From positions 1-50,698 of the IMG/VR virus record IMGVR_UViG_3300036770_005835: DNA of 50,698 nucleotides; one strand, 5' to 3'. Made by a program: the position numbers and the translations under genes. Positions 17,465 through 25,539 of this stretch are shown here, piece after piece (position 1 is the stretch's first letter; each line of letters begins with the position of its first letter). The stretch is from a virus. The notes below the pieces were generated by a model. That model made no database searches and had not been told where the DNA came from. It was given only the letters and a program-made list of their open reading frames with translations.

Positions 17465-17491
17465 GCTAACATATTTATAAATAAAAAAGGT

Positions 17492-18103
17492 ATGAGTTTA
17501 AAAAAATTACAAGAAAAAATTGGAGCAACGCCAGATGGTTCGTTTGGACCAAACACACTTAAAAAGGCTATGGAGTATTTTAAAATGACACCAGAAAGAG
17601 CCGCTCATTTTTTCGCACAAACAGCACATGAAACAGGTGAATTTAAATTATTTACTGAAAACTTAAATTATTCAGCTAAAGGATTACAAGGAACTTTTGG
17701 TAAGTATTTCCCTGGTAACCTAGAAGAATCTTATGCTAGACAACCGGAAAAAATAGCTTCAAGGGTTTATGCTAATAGAATGGGTAACGGTGACGAGACA
17801 TCAAAAGATGGTTGGACTTACCGTGGTAGGGGTGCTATACAATTAACTGGTAAGGCTAATTACAAAAACTTTTCAGATTACCTAAAAAAACCTGAAATAA
17901 TGACAAACCCTGACGTAGTATCAAATGATTACGCATTTGAATCAGCAATATTTTTCTTTGATAGAAATAAACTTTGGGATATATGTGACAAAGGTGTGTC
18001 AGATGCTACTATACTATCTTTAACAAAAAGAATAAACGGTGGTACAAATGGTTTAGACCATAGATCACAATTAACCAAAAAATATTATGGTTGGTTAAAA
18101 TAA
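17492..18103 (+). CDS. GH19 chitinase-type endolysin
   Basis: 203 residues. The family signature is clear: RAAHFFAQTAHETGEFKLFTENLNY, with the first catalytic glutamate in HETGE, then the substrate groove segment WTYRGRGAIQLTGKANYKNF and a closing TKRINGGTNGLDHR. GH19 enzymes in phages act as muramidases on peptidoglycan. No signal peptide is present, so release probably relies on a holin or the membrane proteins upstream. ATATTTATAA lies just before the start. Confidence 0.92.
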   Translation: MSLKKLQEKIGATPDGSFGPNTLKKAMEYFKMTPERAAHFFAQTAHETGEFKLFTENLNYSAKGLQGTFGKYFPGNLEESYARQPEKIASRVYANRMGNGDETSKDGWTYRGRGAIQLTGKANYKNFSDYLKKPEIMTNPDVVSNDYAFESAIFFFDRNKLWDICDKGVSDATILSLTKRINGGTNGLDHRSQLTKKYYGWLK

Positions 18104-18127
18104 ATAACAATTATTAAAATTAAAAAA

Positions 18128-19018
18128 ATGTTACTAAAAGTAGGGAGTAAAGGTTCGGAGGTTAAGTTACTCCAAGAATTTTTAAACATCGGAAATGATG
18201 GTGTTTTCGGTAAAGGAACTGAGGCAGCAGTTATGTCTTGGCAATCAAATAATAAATTAGTTGCTGACGGTATTGTTGGTCCAAATACATGGAAAGCAAT
18301 GGGGTTAGATGAATTGGTTACAACCGATATTTCAGAAAGAGTTATTGGTTTACCTGATGGGTTGGTAATAGAACAATATTTTCTACCTAAAGGTGAATAC
18401 CTAACAGGACCAACGAAAAAAGAATATCTTTTTCTTCATCACACAGCTGGAGGACACAACCCATACCAAGTTGTTGATATGTGGGGAAGAGATACTAGAG
18501 GAAAAATTGCGACAGAATTTGTCTTAGGTGGCATTAGTTCAAATGGGAAAGATCATAAACATGACGGGAGATTAATCCAATCTTTTCCTGTTGGGGCTTA
18601 TGGATGGCATCTTGGTAAATGTGGTTCACAAACTATGCATACAAATTCAGTAGGAATTGAGGTTTGTAATTATGGATACGTTGTAAATGGCAAAAACTAT
18701 GTTGGGTCCTCAATAGAACCTTCTCAAATTGTAACCCTACCAAAAGCGTTTAGAGGGCATAAAACATGGCAAAGATATACTGATAAACAAATTGAGATTC
18801 TTAAGAATTGGATATTGTTTATCGCGGAAAGAGATAATATTGATGTTAGAAAGGGTTTGATAGAAGAAATTAAGAAAAAAGGTGTTGATGGGTTTGAGTT
18901 TAATGAAAACGCATACTATGGTAAAATAAAAGGAATGTGGACACACACAAATACCCGTAAAGATAAGGTAGATATGTTCCCACAACCTGAATTAATCGAT
19001 ATGCTATTATCAATATAA
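18128..19018 (+). CDS. N-acetylmuramoyl-L-alanine amidase with PG-binding domain
   Basis: 296 residues. Residues 1-60 are a PG_binding_1 domain (GSKGSEVKLLQEFLNIGNDGVFG). From about residue 95 there is an amidase_2 domain: FLHHTAGG with the first zinc histidine, FPVGAYGWHLGKCG, NSVGIEVCNYG with the catalytic glutamate, and a C-terminal WTHTNTRKDKVDMFP. It would cut the stem peptide from MurNAc. It follows the GH19 enzyme, so the phage carries two distinct wall-cutting activities. Confidence 0.88.
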   Translation: MLLKVGSKGSEVKLLQEFLNIGNDGVFGKGTEAAVMSWQSNNKLVADGIVGPNTWKAMGLDELVTTDISERVIGLPDGLVIEQYFLPKGEYLTGPTKKEYLFLHHTAGGHNPYQVVDMWGRDTRGKIATEFVLGGISSNGKDHKHDGRLIQSFPVGAYGWHLGKCGSQTMHTNSVGIEVCNYGYVVNGKNYVGSSIEPSQIVTLPKAFRGHKTWQRYTDKQIEILKNWILFIAERDNIDVRKGLIEEIKKKGVDGFEFNENAYYGKIKGMWTHTNTRKDKVDMFPQPELIDMLLSI

Positions 19019-19074
19019 AAATAAATTAAATACATAATATTTAATCTCTAAATCCTTTCATTAAAATTGTTTAT

Positions 19075-19551
19075 ATGAAAAAAGGTGAGAAATTTAATAA
19101 AGCAGTCGATTTTATCGAATATATTTCAAAAGACATGAGAAGAGAGGACATGCTTTTATTATATAAAATTAATAATATTAAAAGGGAGGTTTTAGATCTA
19201 CTTTCTGATTTTATATTTTCATTAAACGATTTAATATTAAAAACTTATATGGGTGATGATGTTACTTTTGGTGAAAATAAAGAAAAACATTTTAATTGGT
19301 GTTGGGATCAAGTGATTAAATCTTTTAAAAAAGAAGGTATTTATTTTTTAGAACCTATAGAGTTACATAACTATTTTTTAACTTTTTATCAGGAATCATT
19401 TTATGAGGAAGAAAAAGATACTGAAAAAACTAAAATGATGGTTATGTTTTGGGATGACCTATTAGATTATAATAAAGATAAAACAATGTCCGAATATGAA
19501 ACATTGTTAGAACTTTATAAAATATTTAAAAAAAGTTTTATCGTAAATTAA
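19075..19551 (+). CDS. hypothetical protein
   Basis: 158 residues, helical, rich in aspartate, glutamate and tryptophan (HFNWCWDQVIKSFKKEGIYF). It starts a new run after the amidase. No family recognised. Confidence 0.6.
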   Translation: MKKGEKFNKAVDFIEYISKDMRREDMLLLYKINNIKREVLDLLSDFIFSLNDLILKTYMGDDVTFGENKEKHFNWCWDQVIKSFKKEGIYFLEPIELHNYFLTFYQESFYEEEKDTEKTKMMVMFWDDLLDYNKDKTMSEYETLLELYKIFKKSFIVN

Positions 19552-19605
19552 GGGTAATAACGTTTAATTTATTAGTTTTTACCCTTATTTTTATTTAAAA
19601 GTTTT

Positions 19606-19842
19606 ATGAGTTTAAAAATTTTACAGATAATAGAAAGTGAATTAATGTCTAATAAAATATTAGCTGAGTCTAGTATTGAATATCTTTTAATGGACAAAAA
19701 TTTATCACCTGAAGATAAAAAACATAAAATAATGGTGGAGTTAGAAAAATTTAAAGAAGCTTCACTGAAATTAAGTTTTTGGGGGGAATTTATCTCTAAA
19801 AACATAATAATTCCTGGAGAGGAAGATAATAACAAAGAATAA
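19606..19842 (+). CDS. hypothetical small protein
   Basis: 78 residues, helical (MSLKILQIIESELMSNKILAESS). The plus-strand frame is preferred over the opposite-strand frame because it sits in a continuous rightward run and starts after an A/T-rich leader. Function unknown. Confidence 0.5.
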   Translation: MSLKILQIIESELMSNKILAESSIEYLLMDKNLSPEDKKHKIMVELEKFKEASLKLSFWGEFISKNIIIPGEEDNNKE

Positions 19843-19855
19843 AATAATTAAAAAA

Positions 19856-20041
19856 ATGGAAAAAGTAGTTGAACTTGAGAATCTAGTAAAATCTTTTAAA
19901 GAGGATTATGAAAAGTTTCTAGAAAAAGGAAATAGTACAGCCGGTACTAGAGCTAGAAAAACTTTACAAGATATCCGTAACTTAGCGAAAGATACTAGAG
20001 ACGAAATTAGTAACACAAAGAAACAGAGAGTTAGTGCGTAA
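19856..20041 (+). CDS. histone H1-like small basic protein (Hc1 type)
   Basis: 61 residues: KSFKEDYEKFLEKGNSTAGTRARKTLQDIRNLAKDTRDEISNTKK. This matches Hc1-like DNA-binding proteins of Bacteroidota (pattern DFxKFxEKGNxAAGTRARKALQELK), which coat DNA. A phage copy may organise phage DNA or alter host nucleoid. Its stop overlaps the next start (TAATGG). The match is from memory but is close along nearly the whole length. Confidence 0.75.
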   Translation: MEKVVELENLVKSFKEDYEKFLEKGNSTAGTRARKTLQDIRNLAKDTRDEISNTKKQRVSA

Positions 20042-20244
20042 TGGCAGAATTTATTTTAAATAAAGTTTTATTAGTCATTTTCATCATGTCAGTTTTTAAC
20101 TGTTTAAAACATGTTTGGAATGTAATAGATAATCTAAGGGAACCAATACCTAGTAAGTACCAAGTAACACCAAAAGAAAGGTTTTTACTAGGTCTTTCCT
20201 TAGCTTATATAATTAGTAGTTTTTTTACAGGAATCCAATTATAA
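20041..20244 (+). CDS. small membrane protein
   Basis: 67 residues with two hydrophobic segments (VLLVIFIMSVFNCL near 7-22 and FLLGLSLAYIISSFFTGI near 46-64) separated by a charged loop. It is coupled by overlapping stop/start codons to the Hc1-like gene before and the gene after. Could be holin-like, but nothing proves it. Confidence 0.55.
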   Translation: MAEFILNKVLLVIFIMSVFNCLKHVWNVIDNLREPIPSKYQVTPKERFLLGLSLAYIISSFFTGIQL

Positions 20245-20726
20245 TGATACAAAAAAGATTAGATTTATTAAAACCCTATTTTAAAGGGATTAAAGTGGCT
20301 GAAAATTATAAAATAGCTGAATTTAATCTTAAAAAAAGTTGGGTCATCCAAGATGATGAAGACATAGAAGTGCAACAAAAAGAAATAAAAGAAAATAATA
20401 ACTTTTTGTATAACATGTTTTATTCCGATAATAAAAGTTTTGATGAAATATTAGATTTTGTTGAAGAAAGTATTATAAATTACAATTTAGAGATTGAACA
20501 AAAAGAAGCACTTTTAAGGGCTAAAGTAGAAGAACTTAAAAGAGTTTTTGAAAATAAGAGTTTAGATGAATTAAATAATCTAAAATTTACTACCGAAGAA
20601 AACACACTTAAGTTAAATGGGACTAAAATTGGTACTAATGGTTACGGTGTGGTAAATAATAACGAACAAAAAATAGAATCTAATGGGGTTACCGAAGAAC
20701 TATCAACAAACAGTGAATCTAAGTAA
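20244..20726 (+). CDS. hypothetical protein
   Basis: 160 residues, largely helical with coiled-coil character in the middle (NLEIEQKEALLRAKVEELKRVFE). The C-terminus is asparagine/glycine-rich. The next gene overlaps its end by 44 bases. Function unknown. Confidence 0.55.
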   Translation: MIQKRLDLLKPYFKGIKVAENYKIAEFNLKKSWVIQDDEDIEVQQKEIKENNNFLYNMFYSDNKSFDEILDFVEESIINYNLEIEQKEALLRAKVEELKRVFENKSLDELNNLKFTTEENTLKLNGTKIGTNGYGVVNNNEQKIESNGVTEELSTNSESK

Positions 20727-21072
20727 AAGAATTGAAGCTTTAAATGATTTAATTTTTTACAATTTTACATATAAAGTAAAATTAACTAGTAAAATAATTA
20801 ATGAAATTTATGATAGTAATAAAAGTTTTGATGACTTGGAACAATTTTTAGGTAAAATTACCCTACTTAAAAATAGGGTAGCTAAATGTGAAAACAGAGT
20901 TTCTGCTTTAAATAGAGAAAAAGCTGACGAAAAAATTAGTGAGTGGTTAGGTAAGGCTATTGAGACAGAAATCATCGAAAGTTATGAGGTAACTAAGGTA
21001 GAAGAAAAGACATTCAACCAAGAGTTGGAAGAACAAAATTTATCTGATTTTATGATTAATGAGAGGGACTAA
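20683..21072 (+). CDS. hypothetical protein
   Basis: 129 residues, helical, with a segment (DSNKSFDDLEQFLGKI) resembling part of the preceding protein (DNKSFDEILDFVEESI), so the two may be paralogues. Its stop lies inside the stem of the following terminator. Confidence 0.55.
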   Translation: MGLPKNYQQTVNLSKRIEALNDLIFYNFTYKVKLTSKIINEIYDSNKSFDDLEQFLGKITLLKNRVAKCENRVSALNREKADEKISEWLGKAIETEIIESYEVTKVEEKTFNQELEEQNLSDFMINERD

Positions 21073-21086
21073 AAGTCCCTTTTTAT
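21062..21086 (+). terminator. rho-independent terminator
   Basis: AGGGACT (21064-21070) pairs with AGTCCCT (21074-21080), followed by five T. It overlaps the stop codon of the gene before. Confidence 0.8.
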
Positions 21087-21107
21087 TTTATGTAATATTT
21101 ATAGAAT

Positions 21108-21671
21108 ATGGTAAAAATAAAAAAATTAGTATCTTTTGATTTTGATGACACATTAGTTCACACACCATTTCCTGATGAAGGGAAATTGATTTGGAAGGAG
21201 AAAACCGGTACTAATTGGCCTCACAGGGGTTGGTGGTCTAAACCTGAGAGTTTAGATACAGATATATTTGAAATACCTTTAAATAATAAGATTTATAATA
21301 GGTACCAAAAATTAATAAGTGATCCAAGTAATTACGTTATTTTAGCAACAGGTAGGGTTAAACCTTTAGAAAAAGAGGTTAATAAAATATTAGGTGATTA
21401 TGATTTAACATTTGATGAGGTTCATTTAAACCCAGGTACAGACACATTTGATTTTAAATCAAAACTTTTTTCAGAACTCATATATGATTTAGAACCCGAA
21501 GAATTCATTATGCATGATGATAGACAAGAGCATTTGGTTAGGTTTGTTGAGTGGTCGAAGAATATGCCTTGTAAAGTTACCATAATAGATGCCATAACGG
21601 GACAAGAATTTAAAACCGAAAATAGTTTAAAAGAAGCTATTAAAAGGATATTAAAAAAAGGGACCATTTAG
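21108..21671 (+). CDS. HAD-superfamily phosphatase
   Basis: 187 residues. Motif I is SFDFDDTLVHTP (DxDxT near residues 10-14); motif II is in VILATGR; motif III/IV aspartates are in FIMHDDRQEHL. This is the HAD nucleotidase/swiss-army-knife type. The substrate cannot be told from sequence; phage members include nucleotide and polynucleotide 5'/3' phosphatases. A terminator overlaps its stop. Confidence 0.8.
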   Translation: MVKIKKLVSFDFDDTLVHTPFPDEGKLIWKEKTGTNWPHRGWWSKPESLDTDIFEIPLNNKIYNRYQKLISDPSNYVILATGRVKPLEKEVNKILGDYDLTFDEVHLNPGTDTFDFKSKLFSELIYDLEPEEFIMHDDRQEHLVRFVEWSKNMPCKVTIIDAITGQEFKTENSLKEAIKRILKKGTI

Positions 21672-21683
21672 TCCCTTTTTTTA
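21654..21683. terminator. bidirectional terminator between convergent genes
   Basis: GGGAC and GTCCC around a CATTTA loop, with A and T tracts on either side. It separates the HAD gene from the leftward membrane-protein gene. Confidence 0.8.
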
Positions 21684-22028
21684 TTCTTCTGGAAAAGCTC
21701 TTTCCATCATTTCTTGAAAGGTGTGTAAAATCCATGTGGTACCTGATGCTAAAACACCATCAAAGAAAACTGAACCAACCTCCTTAGGGATTTTAAATAA
21801 ACCAAAAACATTAATATCATCAAAACCATAATAAAGTGATGGTGAAAAAAATGTTAATGATAAGAAAAAACCTGCCCAAGTTGGAAAACACATCATACAA
21901 GAAAAAAGCTTACCCCAAAAACTAGGACTTATACGGTCCAAGAAATTTCTTAAACCAGCAAATATAGACCCATATACGACTATATTTGAAAACCCATAGG
22001 CAACTAAAATAAATAATAAAGTATTCAT
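21681..22028 (-). CDS. membrane protein with CxxC motif (DUF1360-like)
   Basis: About 115 residues from the preferred start (MNTLLFILVAYGFSNIVVYG); an upstream in-frame ATG at 22061 would add 11 residues. Two or three hydrophobic stretches and FSCMMCFPTWAGFF recall DUF1360-type membrane proteins, which carry a C-x-x-C followed by F-W-x-G. The function of that family is unknown. It is divergent from the Nudix gene. Confidence 0.6.
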   Translation of the reverse strand: MNTLLFILVAYGFSNIVVYGSIFAGLRNFLDRISPSFWGKLFSCMMCFPTWAGFFLSLTFFSPSLYYGFDDINVFGLFKIPKEVGSVFFDGVLASGTTWILHTFQEMMERAFPEE

Positions 22029-22073
22029 AACATCTTGTTTTATATTTATAATTGTAATCAAATTTATTAGAAA

Positions 22074-22493
22074 ATGAAAGAGTCAGTAGGAATATTAATA
22101 ATAGCAAAAGACACAAATAATTTCCTTTTATTACATAGGGTCTCTAAACCTATTGTTTGGTCGATATTGACTGGTAAGATGGATAAAGAAGGTGAAACAC
22201 CGTTAGAAACAGTTAAAAGAGAAATAAGTGAAGAAATAAATTTAGACCCCAGCGAGATAAAAAACATTCAAAAAGTTGGTGTTGTGAAGGACACAAAAAT
22301 ATTTCATGTTTTTGTTGGTTTTGTTGAAAATGAATTTAATCCTAATTTAAAAATTGATGAAAATGATGATTTTGGTTGGTATAACCAAAATAATTTACCC
22401 ACACCTATACATAAAAGGTGGAATGACACTTTCCAATTAGTTAAACCTTTATTAACTTTAAGAGAAAACTTTATTAGATATACAAAAAGATAA
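22074..22493 (+). CDS. Nudix hydrolase
   Basis: 139 residues. The Nudix box reads GKMDKEGETPLETVKREISEEI; it has the REUxEE core (REISEEI) but is one residue longer than the standard G-x5-E spacing and has N for the usual final G. Such enzymes hydrolyse nucleoside diphosphates linked to another group, for example oxidised dNTPs or RNA caps. The flanking VGVVKDTKIFHVFVG is a typical strand. Substrate unknown. Confidence 0.85.
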   Translation: MKESVGILIIAKDTNNFLLLHRVSKPIVWSILTGKMDKEGETPLETVKREISEEINLDPSEIKNIQKVGVVKDTKIFHVFVGFVENEFNPNLKIDENDDFGWYNQNNLPTPIHKRWNDTFQLVKPLLTLRENFIRYTKR

Positions 22494-22497
22494 TTTA

Positions 22498-22653
22498 ATG
22501 TTTAAAAAAATTAAATTTTATAATTTTCTTGAGGATAATGATAAAATATGTGAGGGTATTTTAGTAGAGGATCACATGTTTAGTGGTGGTTATAAAATAC
22601 TATACGAAAATTGTATATTTTCTATAAAAATAGTTAAAATAGTTGAGGACTGA
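22498..22653 (+). CDS. small hypothetical protein
   Basis: A 51-residue frame (MFKKIKFYNFLEDNDKICEG...) fits between the Nudix gene and the next one, with its TGA overlapping the next ATG (TGATG). The tight coupling supports it being translated. Function unknown. Confidence 0.55.
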   Translation: MFKKIKFYNFLEDNDKICEGILVEDHMFSGGYKILYENCIFSIKIVKIVED

Positions 22654-22853
22654 TGGGAGAAAGAGAAGAATGGGAGTTAGAACAAGAAAGAAGAAAACTC
22701 CTACAAGATAAAATGGTTACTGAATATAAAAAAAATAAATTTATCGAGGAGATTAAGTCTGGTTTAGGTGATGAAATATTACAGGAACCTAATAAAGTAT
22801 ATAAAAGACCTAGTTTTTGGTCTAGATTTAAAAAAGTTTTAGGATGGAATTAA
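22653..22853 (+). CDS. small charged helical protein
   Basis: 66 residues, strongly charged N-terminal helix (GEREEWELEQERRKLLQDK) and a basic aromatic end (RPSFWSRFKKVLGWN). Overlaps both neighbours. Function unknown. Confidence 0.5.
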   Translation: MGEREEWELEQERRKLLQDKMVTEYKKNKFIEEIKSGLGDEILQEPNKVYKRPSFWSRFKKVLGWN

Positions 22854-23080
22854 AAAATTTTGTTGACTTTACTTATTCATTAGTCAATATGGATGAAGTT
22901 AAAAAAGGTTCATTTGTGTTACCCAAAGAAATCATTTTTGAATTAAGTGAGGAAGAACACATACAAATACATAGAAAAATAAAAGAAGAAAAGGGAGATA
23001 TCACAAATCAATCCTTAAAAGAAAGTTTTGATATTGAGATTTTGGGTGTTTTATTAAAATTTAAATTAAATAATGAGTAG
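22844..23080 (+). CDS. hypothetical small protein
   Basis: 78 residues, acidic, with FELSEEEHIQIHRKI as its clearest helix. Overlaps the RNase HII start by 8 bases. Function unknown. Confidence 0.5.
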   Translation: MELKNFVDFTYSLVNMDEVKKGSFVLPKEIIFELSEEEHIQIHRKIKEEKGDITNQSLKESFDIEILGVLLKFKLNNE

Positions 23081-23672
23081 ATTACAAAAATACCCACAAG
23101 AACTAGAAAATATTGATTATATATGTGGTGTTGATGAAGCTGGAAGAGGTTCTTTATCTGGACCTGTTTTTGCTGGAGCAGTAATTCTACCTAAAGATTT
23201 TGAATCGGATTTAATTAGAGATTCAAAAAAGTTATCAGAAAAAAAAAGAAACGAGGCTTTCGAACTAATTAAAAAAGAATCCCTATTTTGGGGTTACTGT
23301 TACACAGAGCCAAAATTCATAGACCAAAAAAATATTCAAAACGCTACTCATTCAGCGATGATAAACGCTATTTCTAATTTGAATAAAAAACCAGAACATT
23401 TACTAATAGATGGTAATGTTTTTAGTGGTTACTATGATGTACCCCACACTTGTGTTATTAAGGGTGATGATACTTACTTATGTATTGCCGCAGCCTCCAT
23501 AGTAGCAAAAGTTATGAGGGATGAATATATGGTAAAAATTCATAAAGAATACCCTAACTATAATTGGGCATCAAATAAAGGTTATGGTTCAAAAGAACAT
23601 ATTGATACCATCTTGTCTGAGGGTTTAACTAAGTATCACAGACTATCTTTTGTTAAGAAAATACTAAATTAG
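23073..23672 (+). CDS. rnhB: ribonuclease HII
   Basis: 199 residues. The catalytic motifs of RNase HII are present: GVDEAGRGSLSGPVFAGA near the start (D and E of DEAGRG), LIRDSKKLSEKKR, LLIDGN, KGDDTYLCIAAASIVAKV. It cleaves RNA in RNA-DNA hybrids, as for removing primers or embedded ribonucleotides. T4 uses an unrelated RNase H, so this is a cellular-type enzyme acquired by the phage. The last residues form the usual helical tail. Confidence 0.93.
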   Translation: MSRLQKYPQELENIDYICGVDEAGRGSLSGPVFAGAVILPKDFESDLIRDSKKLSEKKRNEAFELIKKESLFWGYCYTEPKFIDQKNIQNATHSAMINAISNLNKKPEHLLIDGNVFSGYYDVPHTCVIKGDDTYLCIAAASIVAKVMRDEYMVKIHKEYPNYNWASNKGYGSKEHIDTILSEGLTKYHRLSFVKKILN

Positions 23673-23696
23673 TAGATATTTATTTAAAAAACTAGT

Positions 23697-23897
23697 GTGG
23701 TGAAAGACTTAACCAAATATCTAGTAAAAATATCTTTGTTAATCAAAAAAAATGGTTATCACAATAAATTTTTGTTACAAGAAATAAGTAATATTGCTGT
23801 AGATAACTGGGTTAAAAACTCTATTCCTGATTTAAGTAAAGAACAATTAAATAAAGTTTTTATTTCGGCTTTGATAAAAGATGTTAATTTAAATTAA
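23697..23897 (+). CDS. hypothetical small protein (GTG start)
   Basis: 66 residues from a GTG at 23697, with ATATTTATTT 11 bases upstream. Helical (DLTKYLVKISLLIKKNGYHN), no known domain. Its end overlaps the convergent leftward gene by four bases. Confidence 0.5.
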   Translation: MVKDLTKYLVKISLLIKKNGYHNKFLLQEISNIAVDNWVKNSIPDLSKEQLNKVFISALIKDVNLN

Positions 23898-24535
23898 CGA
23901 CTACTTTTCCTATATAACCTGTTGTAACCAACGCCTGTTGTCTCATGAATCTTTTTATACCAAGACTTCCTATATTCTTTGCCTATTGAACCGAAAAAAA
24001 CAATATTTTGTATATTGTTATCAAAACAGTGAGTCCGCAATCTATTATATAATCTAATGGTTTCATCGATGTCCTTACAGGTAATCATATTTAAGGTTAT
24101 ACCCTCCACAACTATTTTATTGTTAATCATAACAATTTGTTTTGGGTTTTTATCACTTATTTTAGGTAGTAAAACGTATCTGATGATTTCGTCTAAACTT
24201 AGTTTTCTATTTGCCCCTGTTACCGAAAATTGTTCTTCTATATTATATTCAGAACGACCTAAGACAACCCATTCAGGGTCTTCCATAAAAGACTCTAATA
24301 ATTTACCATACTTATCTCTAACTATTATACTTTTATCACCCTCTTCTCTTTTTTTAAGTAATAAGATATGATAAAAAACATCAGTAAGTATTTTGTTTTT
24401 ATAAACTTGTTTTTTTGGTAATTTAGCCTGTTTTTTAGATATATTAGTAAATCTATATAAAGCATCATGTTCCCTTGTATAGTTATACAAAGTTTTTATT
24501 TTTTTATTATTTTCAGTCAAAACAATTTGATACAT
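23894..24535 (-). CDS. hypothetical protein
   Basis: 213 residues from the preferred start MYQIVLTENNKKIKT; an upstream in-frame ATG at 24577 would add a hydrophobic 14-residue extension that looks unlike the rest. Strand-rich N-terminus, then a helical basic C-terminal third ending VFFGSIGKEYRKSWYKKI. It is alone on the minus strand here, divergent from dnaJ. No family recognised. Confidence 0.65.
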   Translation of the reverse strand: MYQIVLTENNKKIKTLYNYTREHDALYRFTNISKKQAKLPKKQVYKNKILTDVFYHILLLKKREEGDKSIIVRDKYGKLLESFMEDPEWVVLGRSEYNIEEQFSVTGANRKLSLDEIIRYVLLPKISDKNPKQIVMINNKIVVEGITLNMITCKDIDETIRLYNRLRTHCFDNNIQNIVFFGSIGKEYRKSWYKKIHETTGVGYNRLYRKSSR

Positions 24536-24592
24536 GATAAATTCAATATTACATATGTTTACAATAAATGTCCACACTATTATATTTAATTA

Positions 24593-25522
24593 ATGAAAGA
24601 ATATTATGACATTTTAGGGTTAAATCAAGGATCTAGTCAAGAAGATATAAAAAAAGCGTATCGTAAACTTTCTAAAGAATACCACCCAGATTTAAACCCA
24701 GACAATAAAGAAGCAGAGGAAAAATTTAAAAAAGTTGTTGAGGCTTACGAAGTTTTAACAGGTAAACAAAAACCTAAACAACAAAACCCATTTGGAGGTA
24801 ATCCTTTTGGTGGTAATAGGGTTTACAAAGCTTCCGCTTTAAAATTGGTTTTAGAGATAACAATCGAAGAATCTTTTCACGGTAAAGAAAAAAACATTAA
24901 CTACTTTATAGATGATGTTTGCTCTAAATGTGATGGTGATGGTGGACATGAACCTGTTACATGTAATCAATGTGGTGGTAACGGTCACCTACAACAAGGA
25001 CCATTTGTTTTTATGTGTCATAATTGTAATGGTAAAGGTAGAGTCTTCAAAAAAGTTTGTTATACGTGCCAAGGAAAAGGAAATGTAAAAAAACAAAAAA
25101 ATATAACAATTAAAATACCTAGGGGTATAATTGAAGGAGAAGTATATCCTATAGCTGGAATCGGTAATAACATTAAAAATGGTGTTACAGGTGACGTTTA
25201 TTTTGTTATAAAAATAAAAGAACATAAAGTTTATACACTTGAAGGACTTAATTTAAAAAGAAAATTGGATATACCATTTTTAGATATTTTATTAGGTACT
25301 GAGAAGGAATTTGATACTCTAGATGGGACTGTTAGAATAAAAATACCTAAACTATCAGAGATGAATAAAACCTTTAGACTTAAAGGAAAGGGATTTTTTG
25401 ACGAACACTCAAATATAACAGGAGATATGTATGTAACATTAAACCCAATCCTACCAAAAGAATTAAATAGTGTTGAAGAAGATAAATTAAGGCAATTAAA
25501 ATCGTTGCCTAATTTTAGTTAG
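24593..25522 (+). CDS. dnaJ: DnaJ (Hsp40) co-chaperone
   Basis: 309 residues. J domain in residues 1-65 with the HPD triad in [11 protein letters not shown], a short glycine/asparagine-rich linker, then four zinc-finger repeats of the CxxCxGxG type ([32 protein letters not shown]), and the C-terminal substrate-binding domains. It is shorter than bacterial DnaJ (about 370) because the linker is reduced. No DnaK is in the window, so it would recruit the host DnaK, perhaps to replication or capsid assembly. Confidence 0.93.
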   Translation: MKEYYDILGLNQGSSQEDIKKAYRKLSKEYHPDLNPDNKEAEEKFKKVVEAYEVLTGKQKPKQQNPFGGNPFGGNRVYKASALKLVLEITIEESFHGKEKNINYFIDDVCSKCDGDGGHEPVTCNQCGGNGHLQQGPFVFMCHNCNGKGRVFKKVCYTCQGKGNVKKQKNITIKIPRGIIEGEVYPIAGIGNNIKNGVTGDVYFVIKIKEHKVYTLEGLNLKRKLDIPFLDILLGTEKEFDTLDGTVRIKIPKLSEMNKTFRLKGKGFFDEHSNITGDMYVTLNPILPKELNSVEEDKLRQLKSLPNFS

Positions 25523-25539
25523 GCATATTTATAATTAAG

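Noticed and set aside
24536-24577. Longer start for the leftward gene at 23894
   Set aside because: The extra 14 residues are hydrophobic and out of character; the ATG at 24535 gives a natural start.
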